Assembly (NCBI GenBank): GCA_018660835.1
Contig: JABJJN010000014.1
Coordinates: forward strand, 1 to 64,000
Direction of reading: 5' to 3'
Length of the DNA: 64,000 nt
Origin: Gemmatimonadota bacterium
Lineage (GTDB): Bacteria > Latescibacterota > UBA2968 > UBA8231
The position numbers were made by a program, and so were the translations under genes. Of the stretch, positions 8,075 through 15,531 are shown piece by piece. A model generated the notes under the pieces. That model did no database searches, had not been told where the DNA came from, and saw only the letters and a program-made list of their open reading frames with translations. The stretch's first letter is position 1, and each line of letters opens with the position of its first letter.

Positions 8075-9703
8075 ATGCGCTTCCCGATCTACCATCTGAG
8101 TCTTGTCGGGCTGCTGCTGCTGCAGGCGTCAGGTGTCGCCGCGCAGCTCGACTATGGACACACCGTGCCTGCCGGTGCCGTCGACGGCGATCTCATCCTG
8201 AGTCCCTGTGAGGTCTATCACCCCGGAGACGACAAGAGCTACCCCGGCGACTGCGGCACCCTCGTCGTGTCGGAGAATCGACGCGCCGCAAACGCCCGTT
8301 TGATTGCACTGCCCATCTCACGCATCAGAGCAACGGGCGAGAATCCTCTCGAGCCCATCTTCTGGCTCGAAGGCGGACCAGGGCACGCCAATGAGGCGAT
8401 TTACGCCAGCGATGGTCTCCTCGCCAGGCACGACTTTGTCGTCGTCGGTTATCGTGGCGCCGAGGGACAGGTCGTGCTCGAATGTCCGGAGATCGGCGAG
8501 GCGGTGGACTCGGTGACGGATGGCATCCTGAGCTCTGAGATGCACGACGCCCTGGCACATGCGGCCGCAGACTGTGGCAGCCGGCTCACGGCCGGTGGGA
8601 TCGATCTCGATGGCTACTCGATGAACCAGGTTGTCGAGGATGTGGAAGCGGCGCGTGTTGGCCTCGGCTACGACCGCATCAACCTGTTCGGCAACAGCTA
8701 CGGCACGCGATTGCAGATGATCTATCAGTGGCGTTATCCAGAGAATCTTCACCGTGTTCTGATGGTTGCCGTCAACCCTCCGGGTCGCTTCATCTGGGAT
8801 CCGGCGGATAATGAAGACTTGCTGCAGCGATACTCGGATCTGTGTGCTGCGGATGCGTACTGCAGCGCCCGAACGACAGATCTACTGGCGACGATGAAGC
8901 AGGTGTCGCAGAACATGCCCGAGCAGTGGATGGGAATCTCTGTCGATCCCGTGGCGGTACGCTTCCTCACCGCCGTCTGTCTTGTGGAATCGATGCAATC
9001 ACCCGAAGAGCCAGTACCCATGACCGGTCCGGCAGCGGTGGACATGTGGCTGGACGCAGCAGAAGGAGATGCCAGTGGCATGGCTCTTGTGTCGGCGCTG
9101 ACACCGATGATGCTCTCGGAACTGTTCACATGGGGGCACTTCCTGGCGATGGGCGCCAGCGCCCAGGACTACATAGAGCCGGGTCGCGACTATCAGGCCG
9201 AACTTGCTGCACCTAACGCCCTGATCGGCGCTCCCTTTTCACAATTCCTGTTGGGTCCCATCAGTGGCTGGCCCGCCACCACAGATCAGAGCGACATGGA
9301 GATACCTGATTCAGATGTCGAAACGCTGCTCGTGAGTGGATCTCTCGATGGCTCGACGCCCATGCGCTACGCTCGCGATGAGTTGTTACCCCATCTAGCC
9401 AATGGTCATCACGTCGTCGTACGTGATCAGGGCCACACCGAATCATTCTGGCACAGTCAACCACAGGCCCGCGCGCGACTACTGAACGCGTTCTTCGACA
9501 GCGGTCGAGTCGATGATTCCCTGTTTGAATACCAGCCGCCGATATTCGAGGCAGATACGACCTGGGGTGGTCTCGCCAGGACGCTGTTGGCTGTTGTCGC
9601 TGGTTTGGTCGCAGTCATCGGAGCGCTGATCGCCGTCGTTGTCCGTCGCTTTCTCAACAGACCAAATCGCCAACACGTCGCTATCGTGGGGGCCGTCGCA
9701 TGA
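8075..9703 (+). CDS. Secreted alpha/beta hydrolase, TAP-like / proline iminopeptidase type
   Basis: A 542-residue exported hydrolase. A signal peptide (MRFPIYHLSLVGLLLLQASGVAAQ) precedes an alpha/beta-hydrolase core with the oxyanion-region motif WLEGGPGHAN, the nucleophile elbow GNSYGT, and a C-terminal TAP-like region with VSGSLDGSTP (Asp) and RDQGHTESFW (His), giving a complete Ser-Asp-His triad. A C-terminal transmembrane helix (TLLAVVAGLVAVIGALIAVVV) likely anchors it. The family releases N-terminal residues or cleaves peptides and esters. The next gene overlaps it by four bases (ATGA), so coexpression with the beta-lactamase-like protein is likely. Confidence 0.85.
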   Translation: MRFPIYHLSLVGLLLLQASGVAAQLDYGHTVPAGAVDGDLILSPCEVYHPGDDKSYPGDCGTLVVSENRRAANARLIALPISRIRATGENPLEPIFWLEGGPGHANEAIYASDGLLARHDFVVVGYRGAEGQVVLECPEIGEAVDSVTDGILSSEMHDALAHAAADCGSRLTAGGIDLDGYSMNQVVEDVEAARVGLGYDRINLFGNSYGTRLQMIYQWRYPENLHRVLMVAVNPPGRFIWDPADNEDLLQRYSDLCAADAYCSARTTDLLATMKQVSQNMPEQWMGISVDPVAVRFLTAVCLVESMQSPEEPVPMTGPAAVDMWLDAAEGDASGMALVSALTPMMLSELFTWGHFLAMGASAQDYIEPGRDYQAELAAPNALIGAPFSQFLLGPISGWPATTDQSDMEIPDSDVETLLVSGSLDGSTPMRYARDELLPHLANGHHVVVRDQGHTESFWHSQPQARARLLNAFFDSGRVDDSLFEYQPPIFEADTTWGGLARTLLAVVAGLVAVIGALIAVVVRRFLNRPNRQHVAIVGAVA

Positions 9704-10890
9704 AACGCGCGTTGAAACTTCTGTGCAGTCTCATCGGTGGGGGTATCTTGATTCTCGCTGCCATTGCCGTCACCCTCATTGACTTCTCCAATGATGACAA
9801 TCTGGACAGGTTCATCGAAGACAAAATGGCAGCCATCGAGGCCAAAGGCCTGGCTGTTGCCTTTATCAGAGACGGCAAGATTTCCTGGTCCAAAAATTAT
9901 GGGTATGCGGATGTGGAGGCCGGAAAACCGGTCACGGACGAGACCATTTTTCAGATTGCCTCCGTCTCCAAGCTGGTCACCGGCGTGGCCATCATGCAAC
10001 TCTACGAAAAGGGACTGATCGATCTTGATGCCTCTATCAATGACTATCTGCCCTTTGCCATTGTGAATCCCAATTTTGCTGACCAGAAGATTACGACGCG
10101 CATGCTGCTTCAGCACAGATCCAGCCTCGTCGACAATGAGGACGCTTACAGGAGCACGTTCACAGTCTTCAGTGGTTCTCCTGATCCCGAGCTGACGTTG
10201 GAAGAGCTTGTAAGAGGCTACTTCCTTGCTGGAGGTGAACTGTATGATGTGGAAGCCAATTTCTCGACAAGTCCTCCGGGCACAGAGCAGGACTACTCCA
10301 ACGTCGCCTTTGGTCTGCTGGGATTCATTGCGGAGCAAGTGACGAAGCAGCCTTTCAACACGTACTGCAATCAGAACATCTTCTTACCCCTCGGCATGCA
10401 GTCAACTGGGTGGTTCTCCACTGAGATTGAACTCGAGAGAATGGCTGTACAGTATGATGGTGAGACCCGACTGAAGCCGTATGGTGTGGCGTCCTATCCT
10501 GATGGCGGCTTGAAGACGACCGTCGCAGATTTCTCGAAGTTTCTGATCGCCATGATGAATGGCGGACAATACCAGGGACAGAGAGTCTTGCAGCCGTCGA
10601 CCCTACAGGAAATGATGCCTGAAAACCCGAGCGACAATCTGGCCATCTCGCCCGACGTATTCTCTGACCTTATGGTGGATACGGAAGGACACCCCGTGCC
10701 CGGACATCTGGGTGGGGACCCTGGCATATCAAGCTTTGCAGGCTTTAGCAAGAGCAACGGACGTGGCTTGATCATCTTCGCGAATGGGTCACAGTCGTTG
10801 ATCTCACCCTCGCCATTCATGCTCTTGAAATTGCTGAACATTCGGTCGCCCTGGAGGCGACTGGCAGATGAAGCTGGGCTGTTCCAGTAG
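9700..10890 (+). CDS. Serine beta-lactamase-like protein (class C/penicillin-binding family)
   Basis: A 396-residue protein with an N-terminal membrane helix or signal (LLCSLIGGGILILAAIAVTLI). Class-C-type motifs are in order: S-x-x-K as SVSK (about residue 90), Y-x-N as DYSN (about 200), and H-x-G as HLGG (about 345), the family's equivalent of KTG. Members hydrolyse beta-lactams, D-amino-acid peptides or esters, so drug resistance cannot be assumed. The ATG overlaps the hydrolase stop. Both neighbours are secreted hydrolases, suggesting peptide or ester turnover in the envelope. Confidence 0.85.
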   Translation: MKRALKLLCSLIGGGILILAAIAVTLIDFSNDDNLDRFIEDKMAAIEAKGLAVAFIRDGKISWSKNYGYADVEAGKPVTDETIFQIASVSKLVTGVAIMQLYEKGLIDLDASINDYLPFAIVNPNFADQKITTRMLLQHRSSLVDNEDAYRSTFTVFSGSPDPELTLEELVRGYFLAGGELYDVEANFSTSPPGTEQDYSNVAFGLLGFIAEQVTKQPFNTYCNQNIFLPLGMQSTGWFSTEIELERMAVQYDGETRLKPYGVASYPDGGLKTTVADFSKFLIAMMNGGQYQGQRVLQPSTLQEMMPENPSDNLAISPDVFSDLMVDTEGHPVPGHLGGDPGISSFAGFSKSNGRGLIIFANGSQSLISPSPFMLLKLLNIRSPWRRLADEAGLFQ

Positions 10891-10989
10891 TCAACCTGGA
10901 CCGGTGAAACCTGGAGAAGGTCTTGCCCATCCAAACAGCTGCCACATAGGTTTCGGGCAGACGATCAATCTTTGACAGGAGAAAAGACC

Positions 10990-11898
10990 TTGAGCGACAA
11001 CATTCCGTGGCCGCAGAAGACCAGGGAGATGCACAGTCATCATTTCGACTCCACCACGTGGAACGACTTCCCTTTCCGTGATGATGACATCGTGATCTCT
11101 ACCTATGCCAAGTCAGGTACAACATGGATGCAGCAGATCATCGCCCAGATGCTCTTCGGCGGTGACGCTGACCTGGAAGTGGCCCATATGTCGCCTTGGA
11201 TCGACCTGCGCGTACCACCAGCGGAGGTAAAGTTGCCTGCCGTGGAAGCGATGACACACCGTCGGTTCCTGAAGACCCATCTACCGGTCGATGCACTCGT
11301 ATACTCACCAAAAGCGAAGTATCTATATCTGGCGCGCGATGGTCGGGATGTCGTTTGGAGCCTTTACAACCATCATGTAAATGCCAATCAGGTTTGGTAC
11401 AACGCACTCAACGAAACACCAGGCCGTGTAGGCCCCCCCATGGAGCCGCCGACGGGAGACATCCTCGACTACTGGCGCGAGTGGCTCGCCAAGGATGGCC
11501 ACCCCTTCTGGCCGTTCTGGGAGAACGTCCGCAGCTGGTGGGAGATCCGCCATCTGCCCAACGTCATGTTCGTCCACTACGGCTCGCTGAAGGCGGATAT
11601 GCCCGGCCAGATGCGGCAGATCGCAGCCTTTCTCGACATCGAGGTGCAGGAGGATCGCTGGGAGTCCATCGTCGAGTACTGTTCCTTCGACTGGATGAAA
11701 CAGAACGCCACCAAGAGTGTCCCTCTCGGCGGTGCCTTCTGGGATGCAGGCGCTCAGGTCTTCATCAACAAGGGCACCAACGGCCGTTGGCGCGATGAGT
11801 TGCCCGCCGAGGAATCTGCGCAATACGAGCAGATGGCCATCGAGCAACTCGGCGCCGAGTGCGCCAATTGGTTGGCCACCGGCGATTTGCCGAACTAG
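10990..11898 (+). CDS. PAPS-dependent sulfotransferase (Sulfotransfer_1 type)
   Basis: A 302-residue cytosolic sulfotransferase. The 5'-phosphosulfate loop is visible as TYAKSGTTWMQQII (about residue 40), and the 3'-phosphate site as LARDGRDVVWSLYNH (about 115). The C-terminal half has VHYGSLKADM and a terminal KGTNGRWRD motif close to the family's RKG-x-x-G-x-W. It would transfer sulfate to an alcohol, phenol or glycan hydroxyl. The TTG start at 10990 is favoured by AGGAG eight bases upstream; another TTG six codons earlier lacks this spacing. It is about 100 bp after the beta-lactamase-like gene and may be separately transcribed. Confidence 0.88.
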   Translation: MSDNIPWPQKTREMHSHHFDSTTWNDFPFRDDDIVISTYAKSGTTWMQQIIAQMLFGGDADLEVAHMSPWIDLRVPPAEVKLPAVEAMTHRRFLKTHLPVDALVYSPKAKYLYLARDGRDVVWSLYNHHVNANQVWYNALNETPGRVGPPMEPPTGDILDYWREWLAKDGHPFWPFWENVRSWWEIRHLPNVMFVHYGSLKADMPGQMRQIAAFLDIEVQEDRWESIVEYCSFDWMKQNATKSVPLGGAFWDAGAQVFINKGTNGRWRDELPAEESAQYEQMAIEQLGAECANWLATGDLPN

Positions 11899-11942
11899 AC
11901 AGCCGCATCAATCTCGGCCGCGACGACGCAGCCAGCCAGCCC

Positions 11943-13172
11943 TCAGTGTCCGACGACTCCTTCGGGAGCCGTCGGGCTGCGCTCGTCACCCAGCTCGATC
12001 GCCAGGGCCACGCGCACGAGCACGGTGAACACGAAGAGCCCCATCGCCCAGATCCCGACAGTGACAACCAGTTCGATCCAACTGGGGAAGTATTCAACGA
12101 TCTCACCCAGTGGTGATGGAATGAAGCCCGGAACGATCAGACCGATCCCCTTCTCCATCCAGATCGCGACCACAAGCAGGATACAGCTGAACCGCAGATA
12201 GTTGGCATTGCGCCGCAGCGGATGCAACGACAGGATCGCCGTAGCCACCAGATTCATCGAGATTGATGTCCAGATCCACGGCACCAGTCCATTGTGTCCG
12301 TGCAGGCCGAAGAACAGGTAGAACGCGGAACGGCTGTGATGGGTGGGATAGTAGAATTCCTTGAAGATCTCCGATCCGAGCATGATCAGATTGATCTGCG
12401 CCGCCACGGTGGCAATCATAGCCAGCTTCGACAGGGCGTGCTCGGGAATTTCGTAACGCGTGTGGGAGCGGATATAGCTGAACGTGAGAATCATGAAGGC
12501 CGGGCCGGCAGCGAAGGCTGACGCCAGGAAACGAGGTCCCATGAGGGACGTATTCCAGAAGGGACGCGCCGGCAGTCCCGCCAACAGGAAGGCCGTCACC
12601 ATGTGGATACTCACCGCCCACAGAACCGATAGATATACGAAAGGCACGTAGTAACGCTCTTTGGGATGCCGTCCATTGTAGTGGCAATACAGGATGTAGA
12701 ATGGAATCAGCAGATTCAGCGCCAGGTAGCCATTGAGGACCACCACATCCCACGCCAGCAGGGATTGCGGCCAGTTGAAGTATCCGAGTTTCGGAATCAG
12801 ATGCCACGCTCGCATGGGGCCACCCATATCGACGACGACAAAACTCAAACACATGAGCAGCGCCGCCACCGCGACTCCTTCACCGATCAATACAGCCTTA
12901 GAGAAATCGACGTCGCGCAGGACGTAGGCGGGCAGGACCAGCATGACCGCTGCCGCTGCCAATCCGACGAGAAAGGTGAAGTTGGAGATATACAGTCCCC
13001 AGCTGACGTGGTCACTCATCCCCGTGACGATGAGGCCTTCTCGCATCTGCACCGAGTAGCCGTAGCCACCGATCAGCATGAGAATCGTCAGTGAGCCCAT
13101 CCACAGATGATAGCTGCGGCCCCCACCGGTGGCGGCTCGGATGGCACTGCGAAAGAAGAAGTAGAGATTCAT
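11943..13172 (-). CDS. NrfD/PsrC-type membrane quinol-interacting subunit
   Basis: A 409-residue integral membrane protein with eight to ten hydrophobic helices, belonging to the NrfD/PsrC/HybB superfamily (motifs SWGLYISNFTFLVGLAAAAVML, GPMRAWHLI, YCHYNGRHP). In polysulfide reductase-like complexes it binds menaquinol and hands electrons to a 16-Cys ferredoxin. Here it is the last gene of the nitrate reductase operon, eight bases after that ferredoxin. The natural inference is that this pair replaces NapC or NapGH as the quinol dehydrogenase of the Nap system. Confidence 0.85.
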   Translation of the reverse strand: MNLYFFFRSAIRAATGGGRSYHLWMGSLTILMLIGGYGYSVQMREGLIVTGMSDHVSWGLYISNFTFLVGLAAAAVMLVLPAYVLRDVDFSKAVLIGEGVAVAALLMCLSFVVVDMGGPMRAWHLIPKLGYFNWPQSLLAWDVVVLNGYLALNLLIPFYILYCHYNGRHPKERYYVPFVYLSVLWAVSIHMVTAFLLAGLPARPFWNTSLMGPRFLASAFAAGPAFMILTFSYIRSHTRYEIPEHALSKLAMIATVAAQINLIMLGSEIFKEFYYPTHHSRSAFYLFFGLHGHNGLVPWIWTSISMNLVATAILSLHPLRRNANYLRFSCILLVVAIWMEKGIGLIVPGFIPSPLGEIVEYFPSWIELVVTVGIWAMGLFVFTVLVRVALAIELGDERSPTAPEGVVGH

Positions 13173-13179
13173 CGGCAGC

Positions 13180-14241
13180 CTAATCCATGAAATACCAGAA
13201 CTTGGGTTCGGTACCTAGATCCTCCTTGAGGCGGAAGACCTTCTTGTTCGCCAGCACATAACGAATCTCGCTGTCAGGATCGAGCAAGTTGCCGAAGATC
13301 CTGGCTCCTGTCGGGCACGCCTCGGCGCAGGCAGGAAGTTGTCCCTCCCGGCTTCGCTGGACACAGAAGGTGCACTTCTCCATTACGCCCTTCTGCCGCA
13401 TCCTATTCCCCAGATAGTGCTGATTTGGATTGATCTGATCTGCCGGCACGACCGGTTCGCTCCAGTTGAAGCGGCGCGCCCAATAGGGACAGGCCGCCTG
13501 ACAATAGCGACAGCCAATGCACCAGTCGTAGTCAACGACGGTGATTCCGTCCGGCTCCTGCCAGGTGGCACCCACAGGGCACACCTTCGTGCAGGGCGGA
13601 TCGGCGCACTGAAAACACTGTGTGCCGATGTAGAAGTGGCCCTCTGCCGGAACCTGGTGGTGGAATTCAGTATCACCCTCCTCCAGGTCCATCTCGCCAT
13701 TCTTCATTTCGAAGATGCGGATATACTGCATGGCCGAATCACGATCGAGATTGTTCTCCTTTATGCAAGCCTCGACACATTGACGATATCCTTCACACTT
13801 GGAGATGTTGAAGGCGTAGCCATAGAGGACGCCTTCCTGTGCGGGTGTGCCGCGCATCGACACATGTCGACCGGTCTTGATGCGAGTCAGATTCACGAGA
13901 CGATCGATCGTGTCCGCTTTTTCCTGATCCGTCATCAGGCGGAAGTTGCCCTTGAAGTATTCCTCCCACTCCAACAGCTTGCGATCCTTGTCGTCCTCTT
14001 CATCGACCACACTCGCCTGAGCAGCGACGGCCTGCGTCGCCGCAGCGGAACCACCGAAAAGCATACTGAGCGCCCCACGACGTCCCACGGGTTTGTCCAG
14101 CACGGTACCCGTCGACTCACAGCCACAGCCACCACCACACCCCCCACTGTTGCAGCCTTCTGCCGCCAGCGTGGGTGCCTGAGTCGGTGCACCGGAGTCC
14201 TTGCGAACCCACCCCATCAAACGTTGTCCGATCGACCTCAC
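13180..14241 (-). CDS. Periplasmic 16-Cys [4Fe-4S] ferredoxin subunit (NrfC/PsrB/DsrO type)
   Basis: A 353-residue electron-transfer protein. Four cysteine clusters for four [4Fe-4S] centres are visible: CEGYRQCVEAC, CFQCADPPCTKVCP, CIGCRYCQAACP and CTFC...CAEACP, in the order usual for NrfC/PsrB proteins. The N-terminal 90 residues are unusual: a Cys- and Gly-rich patch (GCNSGGCGGGCGCES) precedes a poor Tat-like motif (GRRGALSMLFGGSAAA). It is followed at once by the NrfD-type membrane gene, its expected partner, and preceded by tetrahaem cytochromes that could pass electrons to NapA. Confidence 0.88.
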   Translation of the reverse strand: MRSIGQRLMGWVRKDSGAPTQAPTLAAEGCNSGGCGGGCGCESTGTVLDKPVGRRGALSMLFGGSAAATQAVAAQASVVDEEDDKDRKLLEWEEYFKGNFRLMTDQEKADTIDRLVNLTRIKTGRHVSMRGTPAQEGVLYGYAFNISKCEGYRQCVEACIKENNLDRDSAMQYIRIFEMKNGEMDLEEGDTEFHHQVPAEGHFYIGTQCFQCADPPCTKVCPVGATWQEPDGITVVDYDWCIGCRYCQAACPYWARRFNWSEPVVPADQINPNQHYLGNRMRQKGVMEKCTFCVQRSREGQLPACAEACPTGARIFGNLLDPDSEIRYVLANKKVFRLKEDLGTEPKFWYFMD

Positions 14242-14253
14242 ATGCTCTCCGTT

Positions 14254-14856
14254 TTAGTGTCTGCGTGCAGTGCGAGGAATTCTGGGTCCGGCAACAGGAA
14301 TCTCTGGTCCAAACGCCGGCGCATGTGGATCGTGGCAGTCGGTGCAGTTCATGATGACCCGACGACCCCGCCAACCGCCCAGACGTTTTCCGTGGGCGCC
14401 ACCTGCCCAATCCTGAGCCTGTTCGAAGTGACACTGACTGCAGAGTTGATAGACCTGATTCACATCCACTGTCGTGCCATCCTGCAGACGAAGCGTTTGT
14501 AGGTCGTCATAGTTGTGACACGTGTTGCAGCTGCCACGCGCTGGATGAATCGCGCGGATATTTGCGTGCGCCCATCTCGGGTTCGCCTCGGACAAGCTCG
14601 TCAGTTCCTGTGGTTGCTCATGACACCGGGCACAGGGAAACTGACCGATCTGATGTTGACGCTGTTGAACGTCGAAATCACCGGCGATGCCGACGACCGG
14701 GCTCGCTTCGACACCGACAAGCGCTCGCATCTGCTGTGGATCCGTCTGTAGCGATCCCGGCGGTGGCGGTGCGTCACCGCCTTGCCCGCACGCCACCCAG
14801 CTCGTCAGGCACAGGGCCCACGCGAGCCAGATCTGCTGTCGGTGTCGTCGACCCAT
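14254..14856 (-). CDS. Periplasmic tetrahaem cytochrome c
   Basis: A 200-residue protein with a signal sequence (IWLAWALCLTSWVA, possibly a lipoprotein with Cys23) and four CxxCH sites: CARCH (75-79), CNTCH (110-114), CSQCH (139-143) and CTDCH (171-175). Several free His residues could serve as distal ligands. It does not match NapC, NapB or NrfH layouts clearly; the spacing recalls NapM or octahaem-fragment cytochromes. It lies three bases from the preceding cytochrome gene inside the nap operon and probably bridges the ferredoxin and the NapB-like protein. Confidence 0.8.
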   Translation of the reverse strand: MGRRHRQQIWLAWALCLTSWVACGQGGDAPPPPGSLQTDPQQMRALVGVEASPVVGIAGDFDVQQRQHQIGQFPCARCHEQPQELTSLSEANPRWAHANIRAIHPARGSCNTCHNYDDLQTLRLQDGTTVDVNQVYQLCSQCHFEQAQDWAGGAHGKRLGGWRGRRVIMNCTDCHDPHAPAFGPEIPVAGPRIPRTARRH

Positions 14857-14859
14857 CAG

Positions 14860-15531
14860 CTATCGCTGTGCCGTCCGCACAAAAACGTCATCCGTCATCC
14901 GCGGCACGTGGCACTGACGGCAATTCAATCGCTCGGGATGACTCGTCCTCACCTCCGCGACGGCGGCAGGCCCCGCGTGGCAGGAGAGACAGTCAGTACG
15001 CAGTTGCAGCGTATGCGGGATCGGCGGCGGATTACCTGGCAGTGCAGGTCGTCCGAGAATCGGCAGCCTTACGCTCTGCCAGTCGTTGGCGACGAAAGAT
15101 TCTGCCCCACCGGGCAGGGCATGACACTGCAGACAGTTCTCATACGTCGGATGTGGTGTGACCGGTGCATACGCATTGAATCGCTTCACGAAACCACCAC
15201 GCTCATGACAGATATTGCAGTCCTGTGTGCGGCCCATCTCGGCGTCCACCTCATGCGGAATCGACGGGGGTGCCCCCGCGTAAGCCCGCAGAGCGTAGTA
15301 GGCCTGCAGCGTCCGCACCTGTGTGCCGACGGCAGGCTGCATGCCGGGTGCCAGGCCTACACGACGATGGTAGTCCTCGCCTGATTTCGCCCGCGCCAGT
15401 TGCTCTTTAGGTGATTGGGACGGCCGTCCGCCATCGCCTCGCAGGGTTTCCCCCACGATCCACACGACAGCAGCCAGTCCGATGACGGCGCCGATGATGC
15501 GGGCAACACGATATCGGCTTGGCGCACTCAT
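14860..15531 (-). CDS. napB: NapB-like tetrahaem cytochrome c of nitrate reductase
   Basis: A 223-residue protein with an N-terminal helix (IIGAVIGLAAVVWIV). The C-terminal part has the NapB pattern: PPPIPHTLQ, a CLSCH (181-185), an SHPERLNC spacer and CRQCHVP (204-208). Two more haem sites, CNICH (105-109) and CLQCH (133-137), make it tetrahaem, whereas textbook NapB is dihaem. It overlaps the napA stop by four bases (ATGA), so it is coupled to the catalytic subunit and is the likely direct electron donor. The symbol is given by position and motif and is less certain than that of napA. Confidence 0.75.
   Translation of the reverse strand: MSAPSRYRVARIIGAVIGLAAVVWIVGETLRGDGGRPSQSPKEQLARAKSGEDYHRRVGLAPGMQPAVGTQVRTLQAYYALRAYAGAPPSIPHEVDAEMGRTQDCNICHERGGFVKRFNAYAPVTPHPTYENCLQCHALPGGAESFVANDWQSVRLPILGRPALPGNPPPIPHTLQLRTDCLSCHAGPAAVAEVRTSHPERLNCRQCHVPRMTDDVFVRTAQR

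Noticed and set aside
9700..10890. Antibiotic-resistance beta-lactamase
   Set aside because: Motifs fit the whole class C-like family, which includes peptidases and esterases; resistance cannot be claimed.
12103..12852. 249-codon open frame within the NrfD-type gene on the same strand
   Set aside because: Frame-shifted shadow of a well-supported membrane protein.
13339..14502. 387-codon plus-strand open frame opposite the ferredoxin and tetrahaem cytochrome genes
   Set aside because: The minus strand encodes clear ferredoxin and haem motifs here.
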